Assembly: GCA_011088145.1 (NCBI GenBank) | Contig: JAALKG010000009.1 | Location: 1 to 36,097, forward strand | DNA length: 36,097 nt | DNA from: Cyanobacteria bacterium MH1_Bin12 | GTDB taxonomy: Bacteria > Cyanobacteriota > Cyanobacteriia > Cyanobacteriales > Cyanobacteriaceae | Reading direction: 5' to 3' | Shown: positions 20,332 to 29,172 of the stretch, one piece after another | How the letters are laid out: the number at the start of each line of letters is the position of its first letter | How positions within the stretch are numbered: the stretch's first letter is position 1 | Notes under the pieces: model-generated | The model's database searches: none | Seen by the model: only the letters and a program-made list of their open reading frames with translations | What the model was told of the DNA's origin: nothing | Made by a program: the position numbers and the translations under genes

Positions 20332-20560
20332 GTAGAGAATAGGATCATTACCGCAAAATATTACTAACAAACTTTGAACTGTGAAGTAGTAAAATCATTA
20401 AACTTGACACTATGAACATTCAAAGTAAAGCGATTTAAACTTGATCGTAAGAATTTGCAAAAGTAAATATTCAATTATTAATTAACCGAAGTAGTGTTTG
20501 CGGATAAAAAACCTAATTATTGAAGGGGAAAGAGCGAAAAAAAGGCTCTTTAAAGCAAAC

Positions 20561-22543
20561 ATGAAACAGGTTCAAGGATTTGGGCGTGTTTTGCCATCTT
20601 TACTTATAGATGCAGTTAACAACCATCGGGATACTCCCAGATTTTATCATTGGAAAGCAAGTAAGTGGGAAGGTTTTACCGCTAAACAATTACAACAATC
20701 ATCTTTAGAATTAGCCTTGGGCTTACAATGTTTGGGATTGAAACCTAAAGATAATATTGCTCTTCTACTTCCGAGTAATGTTGACTTTGTCGTGGCAGAT
20801 TTTGGCACTTTATTAGCAGGGTTAGTGAATGTAGCGATCGATCTAACTCAGACGATCGAAAATATTATTTATATCCTTAATCATTGTGAAGCTAAAGCCT
20901 TAATTGTCGAGAATTTGTCTTTACTAGATCAGATTTTACCTTATCTAGGAACCTTAACTCAATTACAGTGGTTAATCATCACCGAAAACGAAGAAAACTT
21001 AGAATTGAGAACTCAGAATGCAGAAAATAATTTAGGTACAAACTTTACACCTTTACAAAATCATTCTGTTTGTTTAAAAATTCCTACTTTTTTAGGAGAA
21101 ACTATTAACCCTGTTTCCAAAGTGGCAATTCCTCAATGTTTGCAGTTAATGTCTTTGTCTCAAGTGCAACTAAAAGGAAGACAACATTTAACTACCGATA
21201 GTTTTGAGCAATTATTAAATCAATTAAAACCAGAAAATCTCGCCACCATCATCTATATAGCAGGAGATAATCGTCAACCTAATGGTGTGATGTTGACTCA
21301 TGAAAATATTATCACTAACGTATTAACTTCTTTTGATAGTTTCAGTGGTATTGCCAAAGATAGTTCAGAAATCGCCCTTTCCTTTTTACCTTTAACTCAT
21401 ATTTTTGCTCGTAGTTTCTTTTATGGACATTTATATTCTGGACATCAGGTATATTTTTCCAATGCCAATCATTTAATGCGACATCTGCAAATAGTTAAAC
21501 CAACCATCTTAATTACCGTACCTTTGTTGTTAGAAAAAATCTATCAAAAAATTGTTCAAAAAGGAGAAAAATTAAAAACATGGCGTAAATGGATATTTAC
21601 CAGTGGAATGTGTTTAGCATCAAAGTATCGTATTGGTAAAAAAGCGACTTTACCTCTCAAAGTAATGACCCAGAGAATATTCGCACCAGTTCTATCTTTA
21701 TTTGGTGGTCATTTAAAAGTTTTAATTACTGGCGGTGCAGGTTTGAATCCTTCCTTAGGAAATATTTTGACAGCCATGGGTATTCCTCTTGTGCAAGGAT
21801 ATGGATTAACCGAAACCAGTGGAGTTGTTACTTACACTCAAGATAAATCGGATAACTGTGCGCAAACAGTTGGTCAACCAATTATTGGAGTGGATTTAAA
21901 AATTGCTGAAGATGGAGAAGTTTTAATCAAATCTCCTTTTACAACTCAAGGTTACTATCATGATTTCTCCTTAACCAATGAAATATTAGACAAACAAGGA
22001 TGTTTACATACTGGAGATTTAGGGTTTGTAACGGCTAATAATACTTTGCAATTAACGGGAGTTAAAAAGGCTCATTTTAAATTATCTACAGGCAAATATG
22101 TCTCGGCTTTACCTTTAGAAACTCAACTCCAAACTAATTCTCTCATCAAAAGAGCGATCGCGATCGCTCCTAACTATAAATTCTGCTCGATGTTAATTTT
22201 CCCCGACAGGGAGAATTTATTAAAAGAAGCCCAAAAAATGGCACTTAATTTAACAGTTGAAGAGTTATTACAAAATTCTTGTCTCCTTGCCCTCTATCAA
22301 ACATTAATTGATGAGACTAACTGTCACTTACCATATTGGTCTCATGTACGTAAATTTAAGTTAATTGATTATTGTCCTGAACAATTAAGCGACGGAGAAA
22401 TTATTAAGTTATTTCATCGAGAAATTGATGACATTTATCAAAAATCAAGCAAAAAAGCGATTAATTCTTCCCAAACATATTTAACCTGCCCAACAGTAGA
22501 GGTTTATAGTTGCCCTGCTTATGCAGAGTCAATTAAAGTTTAA
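20561..22543 (+). CDS. FadD/Aas-like AMP-binding protein with degenerate active site
   Basis: A 660-residue member of the long-chain acyl-CoA/acyl-ACP synthetase family by overall fold. It has GYGLTETSG (413-421, motif A5), LHTGDLG (482-488, D486, motif A7) and the C-terminal helix IIKLFHREIDDIY. Two key parts are lost. The P-loop, normally YTSGTTGxPKGV, reads YIAGDNRQPNGV (232-243). The segment with the catalytic A10 lysine, normally LTPTLKxKRxEL before that helix, is shortened to LSDGEI (609-614). The GR of motif A8 is also changed (GVKKAHFKLS). Family knowledge therefore predicts little or no adenylation activity. Insertions lie around residues 140-220. It is first in a four-gene same-strand set with fadN, fadA and fadE. 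I prefer the ATG at 20561 over a TTG 21 codons upstream; neither has a good Shine-Dalgarno site. Confidence 0.8.
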   Translation: MKQVQGFGRVLPSLLIDAVNNHRDTPRFYHWKASKWEGFTAKQLQQSSLELALGLQCLGLKPKDNIALLLPSNVDFVVADFGTLLAGLVNVAIDLTQTIENIIYILNHCEAKALIVENLSLLDQILPYLGTLTQLQWLIITENEENLELRTQNAENNLGTNFTPLQNHSVCLKIPTFLGETINPVSKVAIPQCLQLMSLSQVQLKGRQHLTTDSFEQLLNQLKPENLATIIYIAGDNRQPNGVMLTHENIITNVLTSFDSFSGIAKDSSEIALSFLPLTHIFARSFFYGHLYSGHQVYFSNANHLMRHLQIVKPTILITVPLLLEKIYQKIVQKGEKLKTWRKWIFTSGMCLASKYRIGKKATLPLKVMTQRIFAPVLSLFGGHLKVLITGGAGLNPSLGNILTAMGIPLVQGYGLTETSGVVTYTQDKSDNCAQTVGQPIIGVDLKIAEDGEVLIKSPFTTQGYYHDFSLTNEILDKQGCLHTGDLGFVTANNTLQLTGVKKAHFKLSTGKYVSALPLETQLQTNSLIKRAIAIAPNYKFCSMLIFPDRENLLKEAQKMALNLTVEELLQNSCLLALYQTLIDETNCHLPYWSHVRKFKLIDYCPEQLSDGEIIKLFHREIDDIYQKSSKKAINSSQTYLTCPTVEVYSCPAYAESIKV

Positions 22544-22670
22544 ATTTCAATCACTGTATTCATCTTGGGTGTAAACCTTGTATCCTCACAAAAACTTTAA
22601 TCTTGTTAATCCAATAATCCTCAAAATCCTGAGACAAACAACAACAAGTAAAGTCTCTCACTTCACAATA

Positions 22671-22689
22671 TGAATAAACTAATTATTCA
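22671..22689 (+). promoter_or_regulatory. Candidate TetR/FadR-type palindrome before fadN
   Basis: TGAATAA-5-TTATTCA, a perfect inverted repeat, lies 40-58 bases upstream of the fadN ATG. It resembles the palindrome bound by the Bacillus TetR-family FadR (TGAATGA...TCATTCA). It overlaps the low-complexity heptamer repeat, so chance is possible. No tetR gene is in the window. Confidence 0.35.
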
Positions 22690-22720
22690 TTATTCATTAT
22701 TCATTATTCATTATTCATTA
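22682..22720 (+). repeat. Heptamer tandem repeat in the fadN leader
   Basis: Five full copies of ATTATTC plus ATTA end 8 bases before the fadN start codon, where a Shine-Dalgarno site would be expected and none is seen. Copy-number change would move upstream elements by 7 bases. Confidence 0.85.
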
Positions 22721-22728
22721 CTAAACCT

Positions 22729-25128
22729 ATGTTTAAATCTATTCAAACAATCGCCGTTTTAGGTGCTGGTGTCATGGGAAGCCAAATAGCGGCTCATTTT
22801 GCTAACGCTGGTATCAAAGTATATTTATTAGATATAGCCAGTCAGGGGCAAAATAAAAACGACATCGTTCAAAAATCATTTCAGAAAGCTCAAAAACAAA
22901 AACCACCTATTTTCTTTACTAAGAGTAGCTCTAGTCGAATCACTTTAGGTAATTTTGAAGAGCATTTAGATTATCTAAAAAATGTAGATTGGGTCATAGA
23001 AGCCGTAGTCGAAAATTTAGGTATCAAACAAGAGTTATTTACCAAAATTTCCCATATAGTACCACCCCATGCTATATTGTCTAGTAATACTAGTGGCTTG
23101 CCTTTGGTAAAAATAGCTAAAGGTTTACCATTATCGATTCAAAAACGTTTTTTAGGGACTCACTTTTTCAACCCTCCTCGTTATCTAAAACTTTTAGAAT
23201 TGATTCCTCTGCAAACTACAGATGAAGAAGTAGTAAAAAAAATCCATTGGTTTGGTCGGTTACATCTTGGTAAAGGGGTGATAATAGCAAAAGATACTCC
23301 CGGATTCATTGCCAACCGAATAGGGATGTACACAACGATGTTAGCTGTGGATGCTTGGCTAAAAAAAGACTATACGATCGAAGAAATTGATACAGTTACA
23401 GGTACTTTAATTGGTAGACCAAAATCGGCTACTTTCCGCACTATTGATGTCGTGGGTTTAGATGTGTTCAATTATGTCTGTGAGCATTTATATAATTGCT
23501 TGCCTGATAACAGCCACCGCAATATTTTCAAAGTACCTGAAATAGTAACTAAATTAATTGAATCGGGAGCATTAGGAGCAAAAGTTGGTCACGGATTTTA
23601 TAAAAAAGAAAAAGGACAAATTTTATCTTTAAATCGAAATACCTTGGCTTATGAATCAGCTCACTCTTTGAACTTAGAGAATTTTCGAGAAATATCGAAA
23701 ATAAAAAATCTCAAAAAACGTCTAATTAAACTCTATCAAGACCAAGGAAGAATGGGAGAATTATTTAGATATTTAACTCTCCATACTCTTAATTATTGTG
23801 CAACTTGTATTCCTGAAATAACAGATAATCCAGCCGATTTGGATAGAGCAATGAGTTGGGGTTTTGGTTGGGAAATCAGACCTTTTGAACTATGGGATAT
23901 TTTAGGTTTTGAGACTGTCATCGAAGATATGAAAAAAGAAGGTTTAATAATTCCTGATTGGATTGAAAGATTACAATCTCGTCATGTCAGTAGTTTATAT
24001 CACAAAACTTTAGATCACGAAGAGACAACATTACAAGAATCGTGTCGAGGAGAATTTTGTTTTACTGCGGGCATGGTGCATACTCCTCAAGGTTCAATAT
24101 TATTAGGTCAACCCCATGATGAAATTCGTCTGTCTTCGATCGAGCATAACCCCGATTATGTTTTATGGCAAAATGACGAGTCTGCTGTTTTAGATTTAGG
24201 TAGTGGGGTAGTTTTATTCCAAATGCGATCGAAAGGAAATACCCTAAGTAAAGCAGTTGTAGAAGGTTTATTGTCAGCATTAGATTTGTTAGCAGAAAAA
24301 CCTTGGCAGGGAATGATTATTGGTAACGACGATAAACATTATTGTGCAGGAGCGAATTTGTTAGAAATGGCAACTCTTGCCCAAGGAGGAAAGTTCACCG
24401 AAATTGCTCTATTTTTAGATCAAGTACAAACTTTAATGAAGCGTATTCGTTATAGTCCCAAACCCATTGTGTCCGCAGTTCATGGTTTAGCTTTAGGTGG
24501 TGGTTGCGAATTGTTAATGGCAACTGGTCATGTTGTCGCTAGTGCTGAAAGTTATATCGGCTTGGTTGAATTGGGAGTAGGTTTGATACCGGGGGCAGGA
24601 GGAATCATGACCATGGCGAGTTGGGTATCTCAACAAGCTCTCAAAATGGGAGAAGCTAACCTTCATCCTTTCTTAGAAAAAGTTTTTAAAACTGTGGGGA
24701 TGGCAACGGTGTCTAAAAGTGCAGAGGATGCAATTAATTTAGGTTTTCTTCCTTGTAATAGTCACGTTGTTATAAATAGCGATCGAAGATTATATGTAGC
24801 CAAACAATTAATTTCTTATCTGAATCAAGAAGGTTATTTACCACCTCCAGCAAGAGAAATTTTGGTGGCAGGGGAAACAGGTAGAGCAATGTTAGAGATG
24901 ATAGCTTATAACATGCAACAAGGAGGTTGGATTAGTGAATATGACCAATTTTTGGCGAATAAGTTAGCTTACGTGCTGACGGGAGGAGACATAACTGCAC
25001 CGACTTATGTATCAGAAGACTATCTCTTTAATTTAGAAAAAACAGTTTTCTTACCTTTGTTACAGCAGGAGAAAACCCAAGCAAGAATCGAGTATATGTT
25101 AAAGCATAAAAAAGCACTAAAAAATTGA
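22729..25128 (+). CDS. fadN: 3-Hydroxyacyl-CoA dehydrogenase / enoyl-CoA hydratase (FadN type)
   Basis: A fused beta-oxidation enzyme, 799 residues, with the domain order of Bacillus FadN (YusL): dehydrogenase first, hydratase last, the reverse of E. coli FadB. The NAD-binding motif is GAGVMG (12-17). The dehydrogenase His-Glu pair is H145 in GTHFFNPPRYLKLLE and E157. GRPKSATFRTIDVVGLD and the WGFGWEIRPFELWD block are typical. The crotonase domain (about 485-690) has the oxyanion-hole segment HYCAGANL and both catalytic glutamates, E594 (GGGCELLMATG) and E614 (LVELGVGLIPGAGG). The tail QARIEYMLKHKKALKN also matches FadN. All catalytic residues I can place are present. It follows the FadD-like gene by 185 bases and precedes fadA by 156. 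Confidence 0.92.
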   Translation: MFKSIQTIAVLGAGVMGSQIAAHFANAGIKVYLLDIASQGQNKNDIVQKSFQKAQKQKPPIFFTKSSSSRITLGNFEEHLDYLKNVDWVIEAVVENLGIKQELFTKISHIVPPHAILSSNTSGLPLVKIAKGLPLSIQKRFLGTHFFNPPRYLKLLELIPLQTTDEEVVKKIHWFGRLHLGKGVIIAKDTPGFIANRIGMYTTMLAVDAWLKKDYTIEEIDTVTGTLIGRPKSATFRTIDVVGLDVFNYVCEHLYNCLPDNSHRNIFKVPEIVTKLIESGALGAKVGHGFYKKEKGQILSLNRNTLAYESAHSLNLENFREISKIKNLKKRLIKLYQDQGRMGELFRYLTLHTLNYCATCIPEITDNPADLDRAMSWGFGWEIRPFELWDILGFETVIEDMKKEGLIIPDWIERLQSRHVSSLYHKTLDHEETTLQESCRGEFCFTAGMVHTPQGSILLGQPHDEIRLSSIEHNPDYVLWQNDESAVLDLGSGVVLFQMRSKGNTLSKAVVEGLLSALDLLAEKPWQGMIIGNDDKHYCAGANLLEMATLAQGGKFTEIALFLDQVQTLMKRIRYSPKPIVSAVHGLALGGGCELLMATGHVVASAESYIGLVELGVGLIPGAGGIMTMASWVSQQALKMGEANLHPFLEKVFKTVGMATVSKSAEDAINLGFLPCNSHVVINSDRRLYVAKQLISYLNQEGYLPPPAREILVAGETGRAMLEMIAYNMQQGGWISEYDQFLANKLAYVLTGGDITAPTYVSEDYLFNLEKTVFLPLLQQEKTQARIEYMLKHKKALKN

Positions 25129-25284
25129 GTTTTGATTAATTCCCATAAATATTCAACTCACCTTAAATTCAATAAATTGAACTTTTTTGATTTTCATTGG
25201 TAACGAATAAAGGATTATTACAAAAAAATTCTTAAGGTTGCAAAGCTTATACCCGTAAAAAAGAGCAAAAAGGGAGAAAAAGAA

Positions 25285-26463
25285 ATGGAAAATGCTTATA
25301 TTGTTAGTACAGTAAGAACAGCAATAGGGAAAGCACCCCGTGGTAGTTTACATCATCAACGCCCTGAAGATTTGGCTTCTGCTGTTGTGCAAGGGGCAAT
25401 GGCAAAAGTACCGCAATTAGAAGGTTATTTAATTGATGATGTTGTCTTTGGTTGTGCTTTCCCTGAAGCAGAGCAAGGTTTAAATATTGGACGTATTATT
25501 GCTCAAAAAGCTGGGTTGCCTGATTCGGTGGCAGGGATGACAGTTAATCGTCTGTGTGCTTCGGGTTTACAAGCGATCGTCATGGCAAGTCAAAGTATCA
25601 TGGTAGGTAGTACTCAGATAGTCATTGCTGGTGGTGTGGAATCGATGAGCATGATTCCTATGGGTGGCAATAATCCTAAACCTGCTCCTCAATTAATGAG
25701 TGATTCACCTGATAGTTATATTGGTATGGGTATTACTGCGGAAAATGTAGCTAAACAATATGGGATTAGTCGTCTTGAGCAAGATAAGTTTGCCTTGGCT
25801 TCCCATCAAAAAGCAGTAAATGCGATCGAGTCTGGCTATTTTAAAAACGAAATTATCCCTCTAACTATCAAAGAAAATGTCTATCAAGATGAAGAGGTTA
25901 TTCCCCATGAACATATCTTTGCTACTGATGAGGGGGCAAGAAAAGATACTAGTTTAGAAGCCTTGACTAGTCTTAAACCAGTTTTCCATAGCCAAGGTAC
26001 TGTCACCGCTGGTAATGCTTCCCAAATGTCTGATGGTGCAGCGGCAACTATTGTCATGAGTGAAAAATGGGTAAACAAATTAGGTATTAAACCCATAGCG
26101 AAGTTGTTAGGTTATGCCCTTGCAGGAGTGCCAGCAGGAATTATGGGTATTGGCCCCGTGGAAGCTATTCCCAAAGTCTTAAAACAAGTAGGTTTAGACA
26201 TATCGGACATTGGTTTAATCGAACTAAATGAGGCTTTTGCTTCTCAATCTTTAGCTGTAATTAAAAAATTAGTATTGAATCCCAATATAGTTAATGTTAA
26301 CGGAGGAGCGATCGCTTTAGGACATCCTTTAGGTTGTACAGGGGCAAAATTAACGGCAACTTTAATCCACGAAATGCAAAGACGCAATGTCCGTTATGGG
26401 ATGGTGACAATGTGTATCGGTGGTGGTATGGGAGCAGCAGGCATTTTTGAGTTAGTTGAATAA
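25285..26463 (+). CDS. fadA: Acetyl-CoA acyltransferase (3-ketoacyl-CoA thiolase)
   Basis: Cleaves 3-ketoacyl-CoA with CoA into acetyl-CoA and a shortened acyl-CoA, the last beta-oxidation step. The 392 residues are full length. The nucleophile is C91 in NRLCASGLQA; the others are H347 in GGAIALGHPLGCTGAKL and C377 in TMCIGGGMGAAG. NEAFASQ is also present. The overall sequence (EAEQGLN, GGVESMSMIPMGG, GIGPVEAIPK) is like Bacillus FadA (YusK) rather than PhaA-type acetoacetyl-CoA thiolases, which supports a degradative role. AGGGAG lies about 10 bases upstream of the ATG. It sits between fadN and fadE as in the Bacillus fadNAE operon. Confidence 0.94.
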   Translation: MENAYIVSTVRTAIGKAPRGSLHHQRPEDLASAVVQGAMAKVPQLEGYLIDDVVFGCAFPEAEQGLNIGRIIAQKAGLPDSVAGMTVNRLCASGLQAIVMASQSIMVGSTQIVIAGGVESMSMIPMGGNNPKPAPQLMSDSPDSYIGMGITAENVAKQYGISRLEQDKFALASHQKAVNAIESGYFKNEIIPLTIKENVYQDEEVIPHEHIFATDEGARKDTSLEALTSLKPVFHSQGTVTAGNASQMSDGAAATIVMSEKWVNKLGIKPIAKLLGYALAGVPAGIMGIGPVEAIPKVLKQVGLDISDIGLIELNEAFASQSLAVIKKLVLNPNIVNVNGGAIALGHPLGCTGAKLTATLIHEMQRRNVRYGMVTMCIGGGMGAAGIFELVE

Positions 26464-26520
26464 TAGGTGGGGCAGAATTGACAGTTGACAATTGACAATG
26501 AAGTATTTTTGATTGAATTA

Positions 26521-26612
26521 TATAGCCGAGAACGAATTAATCAGAACATTGATGATTTCTAAAAGTATTGCTATGTCGAGATTTTAACCTTTGTCCTTTG
26601 TCCTTTGCTATA
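26521..26612 (+). repeat. Dispersed repeat family B, copy 3
   Basis: About 92 bp between fadA and fadE. It opens TATAGCCGAGAACGAATTAA and closes CCTTTGCTATA, sharing the core ACATTGATGATT and GTCGAGATTTTAACCTTTG with copies 1 and 2. If the four fad genes are one transcript, it lies inside it. Confidence 0.8.
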
Positions 26613-26753
26613 ACAGTACAAAATATTTTGATTATCAAAAATTAATTTAGACGTAAAATCTTCATTTTTATTTTGTGAATTGGTAGAGAAAAGTATGGGT
26701 TGTTTCTACCAACGGGAAATTATTTATCAATTTGATATTTTGGAGAAAAAATT

Positions 26754-29156
26754 ATGAATCAAATAAATTGGAACGATACTGCATTAATCTTTTCCAGCTT
26801 TGTCATTCTGTTTATGATACTGGCATACTCAGGAATATTAGTCTGGCTTGTACTAGTTTCTACGGGATTACTTGCTACTCATTTTTCCCTTAAAATTGCG
26901 ATCGCATTTGTCCTTGTCATAACAGTTTTAACCCTTGTTATTCCTGCTTTACGAAGAATGGTAATTACCAACAATATCTTTAAACTAATAAAAAAGTTGA
27001 AACTCCTACCCACGATATCTGATACGGAAAAAGAAGCTATCAACGCAGGAAATGTCTGGGTAGAAAGAGAATTCTTTTCGGGTAATCCTAATTTACAACG
27101 CCTAGCTCAAGAATTATATCCGACTCCACCACCAGAAGTACAAGCATTTCTCGACAATCAAGTAGAAACAGTCTGTGCTATGGCGAGTGATTGGGACATT
27201 TATCAAAACAAAGACTTGCCACCTCAAGTTTGGGAATATCTTAAAAAAGAACGTTTCTTCGGTTTGATGATACCTAAAGAATATGGTGGTTTAGATTTTA
27301 CTCCCATTGCCTATAGTGCGGTGATGGCAAAACTAACCTCTCGCTCTTTTACTCATGTAGCTACTGTGGGTGTTACTAATTCTTTAGGTCCTGCTAAACT
27401 TTTATTACGCTATGGTACTCAATCTCAAAAAGCTCACTATTTACCTCGACTAGCAACAGGAGAAGATATCCCCTGTTTCGCCCTTACTGAACCCAATGCA
27501 GGTTCAGACGCAGGAAGCATAACCTCTGAAGGTGTTGTGTTTAAAGCAGAAGATGGTAAACTATATTTAAGATTAAACTGGCGTAAACGTTACATTACTC
27601 TAGGTACAATCGCAACTTTATTGGGACTTGCTTTTAAATTAAAAGATCCTCAAAATTATCTCCACTTAGGAAAAGATGTTGGTATCACTTGTGTTCTGAT
27701 CGACACTAAAACAGAAGGTGTTACTATTAACCAAAGACATGATCCGATGGGTGTCCCTTTCTATAACTCTCCTACTACAGGGCATAGTGTCATCGTACCT
27801 GTTGAACAAATTATCGGTGGTGTTAAAGGTGCGGGGCAAGGTTGGCGAATGTTGATGCAATGTCTTGCCGCAGGGCGTGGAGTAACTTTTCCCGCAACGG
27901 CTGTTGGTATATCTGGACTTGTGTCTAGAGTGACAGGTGCTTACAGTATCATTCGTAAACAATTTGGTTTATCTATCGGTAAATTTGAAGGTGTCCAAGA
28001 GCCTCTTGCCCGTATTGCAGGATTTACTTACATCCTTGATGCACTAAGACTTTATACCGTCGGTGCAGTAGAAAATGGCGAACAACCTCCTGTGGTTTCT
28101 GCGATCGCTAAATACAACAGTACTGAACTGGCTCGTCAAGTCGTCATTGATGGTATGGATATTATGGGTGGTGCAGGTATTTGTCGTGGCTCAAGAAATC
28201 TTTTGGCGAATGTTTATACTGCTATGCCTATCGCTATTACGGTTGAAGGGGCAAACATTCTCACTCGTACTCTCATGGTTTATGGTCAAGGTATTACACG
28301 TTGTCACCCTTATGTTTATGACGAGATTCAAAGTCTAGAGTCCGAAGATTTTGTAGCTTTTGACAAGGCTTTTTGGAGTCATATGGGGTCAATAGTTGGT
28401 AATGGCTTTAGAAATTTAGTTTTAAATATTACCCGTGGCTTATTCGTTAAATCACCTGTTTATGGAGATGTAGCACGTTACTATCGTAAGTTAGCTTGGG
28501 CAAGTTCTACTTTTGCCTGTTTCACGGAATATGCCTTGATTCGTTATGGTGGTAGTCTCAAACGCAAGGAGAAATTATCGGGACGTTTTGCTGATTTCCT
28601 TTCTTGGATGTATATTGTTACTGCGACTTTACGACGTTTTGAAGCAGAAGGAAGCAAGGAGGAAGATTTACCTTTAGTGCATTGGAGTATGGAATATGGT
28701 TTTTATCAAATCCAGTTAGCGATCGAGGGTATTACTGATAATATGTTGTCATGGTTGCCAGTGTCTTGGTTGTGGAAAATAAATGCGATCGGTAAAATGC
28801 CTGATGATAAATTAGGTGGTAAGGTGGCTCAAATTTTACAAAAACCTTCGGACACCATAAATCGTTTAACCCATAGTATCTACATTCCTACAAATCCAGA
28901 TCAAGCCTTAGGAAGAATTGAACAAGCTTTTAAACAAGTTATATTGGCTGAACCTATTTGGCAAAAAATTAAAGCAGGAGTAAAGGAAGGAAAATTAAGT
29001 AAAAATAAACCCCTTGATTTGCCAGAATCTGCTCTTAAAGTGGGAATTATCAATCAACAAGAGTTTAATACTTTACGCTTAGCGGAAACTTTAAGACAAG
29101 ATGCAATTCAAGTTAATGCTTTTGATGTTGATGTTTCCAAAGTGATTGTTCAATAA
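26754..29156 (+). CDS. fadE: Long membrane-type acyl-CoA dehydrogenase (FadE type)
   Basis: Introduces the trans-2 double bond into acyl-CoA with FAD, the first beta-oxidation step. At 800 residues it is of the E. coli FadE class rather than the ~380-600-residue mitochondrial/Bacillus class. Residues 8-65 form two hydrophobic segments, anchoring it to a membrane. The dehydrogenase core has LMIPKEYGGLDF (171-182), the FAD/substrate loop FALTEPNAGSDAGS (242-255), the DPMGVPFYNS stretch, and the predicted catalytic base E498 in ITVEGANILTRT. A C-terminal DUF1974-like domain fills about 520-780. GGAG lies 8-9 bases before the ATG. No electron-transfer flavoprotein gene is in the window. Its class differs from the Bacillus-like FadN and FadA next to it. 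Confidence 0.92.
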   Translation: MNQINWNDTALIFSSFVILFMILAYSGILVWLVLVSTGLLATHFSLKIAIAFVLVITVLTLVIPALRRMVITNNIFKLIKKLKLLPTISDTEKEAINAGNVWVEREFFSGNPNLQRLAQELYPTPPPEVQAFLDNQVETVCAMASDWDIYQNKDLPPQVWEYLKKERFFGLMIPKEYGGLDFTPIAYSAVMAKLTSRSFTHVATVGVTNSLGPAKLLLRYGTQSQKAHYLPRLATGEDIPCFALTEPNAGSDAGSITSEGVVFKAEDGKLYLRLNWRKRYITLGTIATLLGLAFKLKDPQNYLHLGKDVGITCVLIDTKTEGVTINQRHDPMGVPFYNSPTTGHSVIVPVEQIIGGVKGAGQGWRMLMQCLAAGRGVTFPATAVGISGLVSRVTGAYSIIRKQFGLSIGKFEGVQEPLARIAGFTYILDALRLYTVGAVENGEQPPVVSAIAKYNSTELARQVVIDGMDIMGGAGICRGSRNLLANVYTAMPIAITVEGANILTRTLMVYGQGITRCHPYVYDEIQSLESEDFVAFDKAFWSHMGSIVGNGFRNLVLNITRGLFVKSPVYGDVARYYRKLAWASSTFACFTEYALIRYGGSLKRKEKLSGRFADFLSWMYIVTATLRRFEAEGSKEEDLPLVHWSMEYGFYQIQLAIEGITDNMLSWLPVSWLWKINAIGKMPDDKLGGKVAQILQKPSDTINRLTHSIYIPTNPDQALGRIEQAFKQVILAEPIWQKIKAGVKEGKLSKNKPLDLPESALKVGIINQQEFNTLRLAETLRQDAIQVNAFDVDVSKVIVQ

Positions 29157-29172
29157 TATTCAACCCGAAATA

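Larger units (their letters stand above)
19698..20497. other. Spacer between metK and the fatty acid cluster
   Basis: Eight hundred bases holding one very short gene (19844-19996), its operator, and two adjacent repeats (20108-20227 and 20233-20331). From 20332 to the next gene the sequence is AT-rich. I see no further gene and no convincing terminator after metK. Confidence 0.5.

Noticed and set aside
20561-22543. The AMP-binding protein as the standard cyanobacterial acyl-ACP synthetase Aas.
   Set aside because: Aas keeps the YTSGTTGxPKGV loop and is more similar to other families over its length. This protein has lost that loop and the catalytic lysine segment and lies in a fad cluster.
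22682-22720. Short tandem repeats as a CRISPR array.
   Set aside because: The units are 7 bases with no spacers, so this is a simple sequence repeat. I found no CRISPR-like array anywhere in the window.
27666-28338. Additional genes inside fadE on both strands.
   Set aside because: They overlap the fully conserved FadE core, have no ribosome binding site and resemble nothing; they are shadow frames. The same holds for open frames inside carB, thiC, fadA and the NACHT gene.
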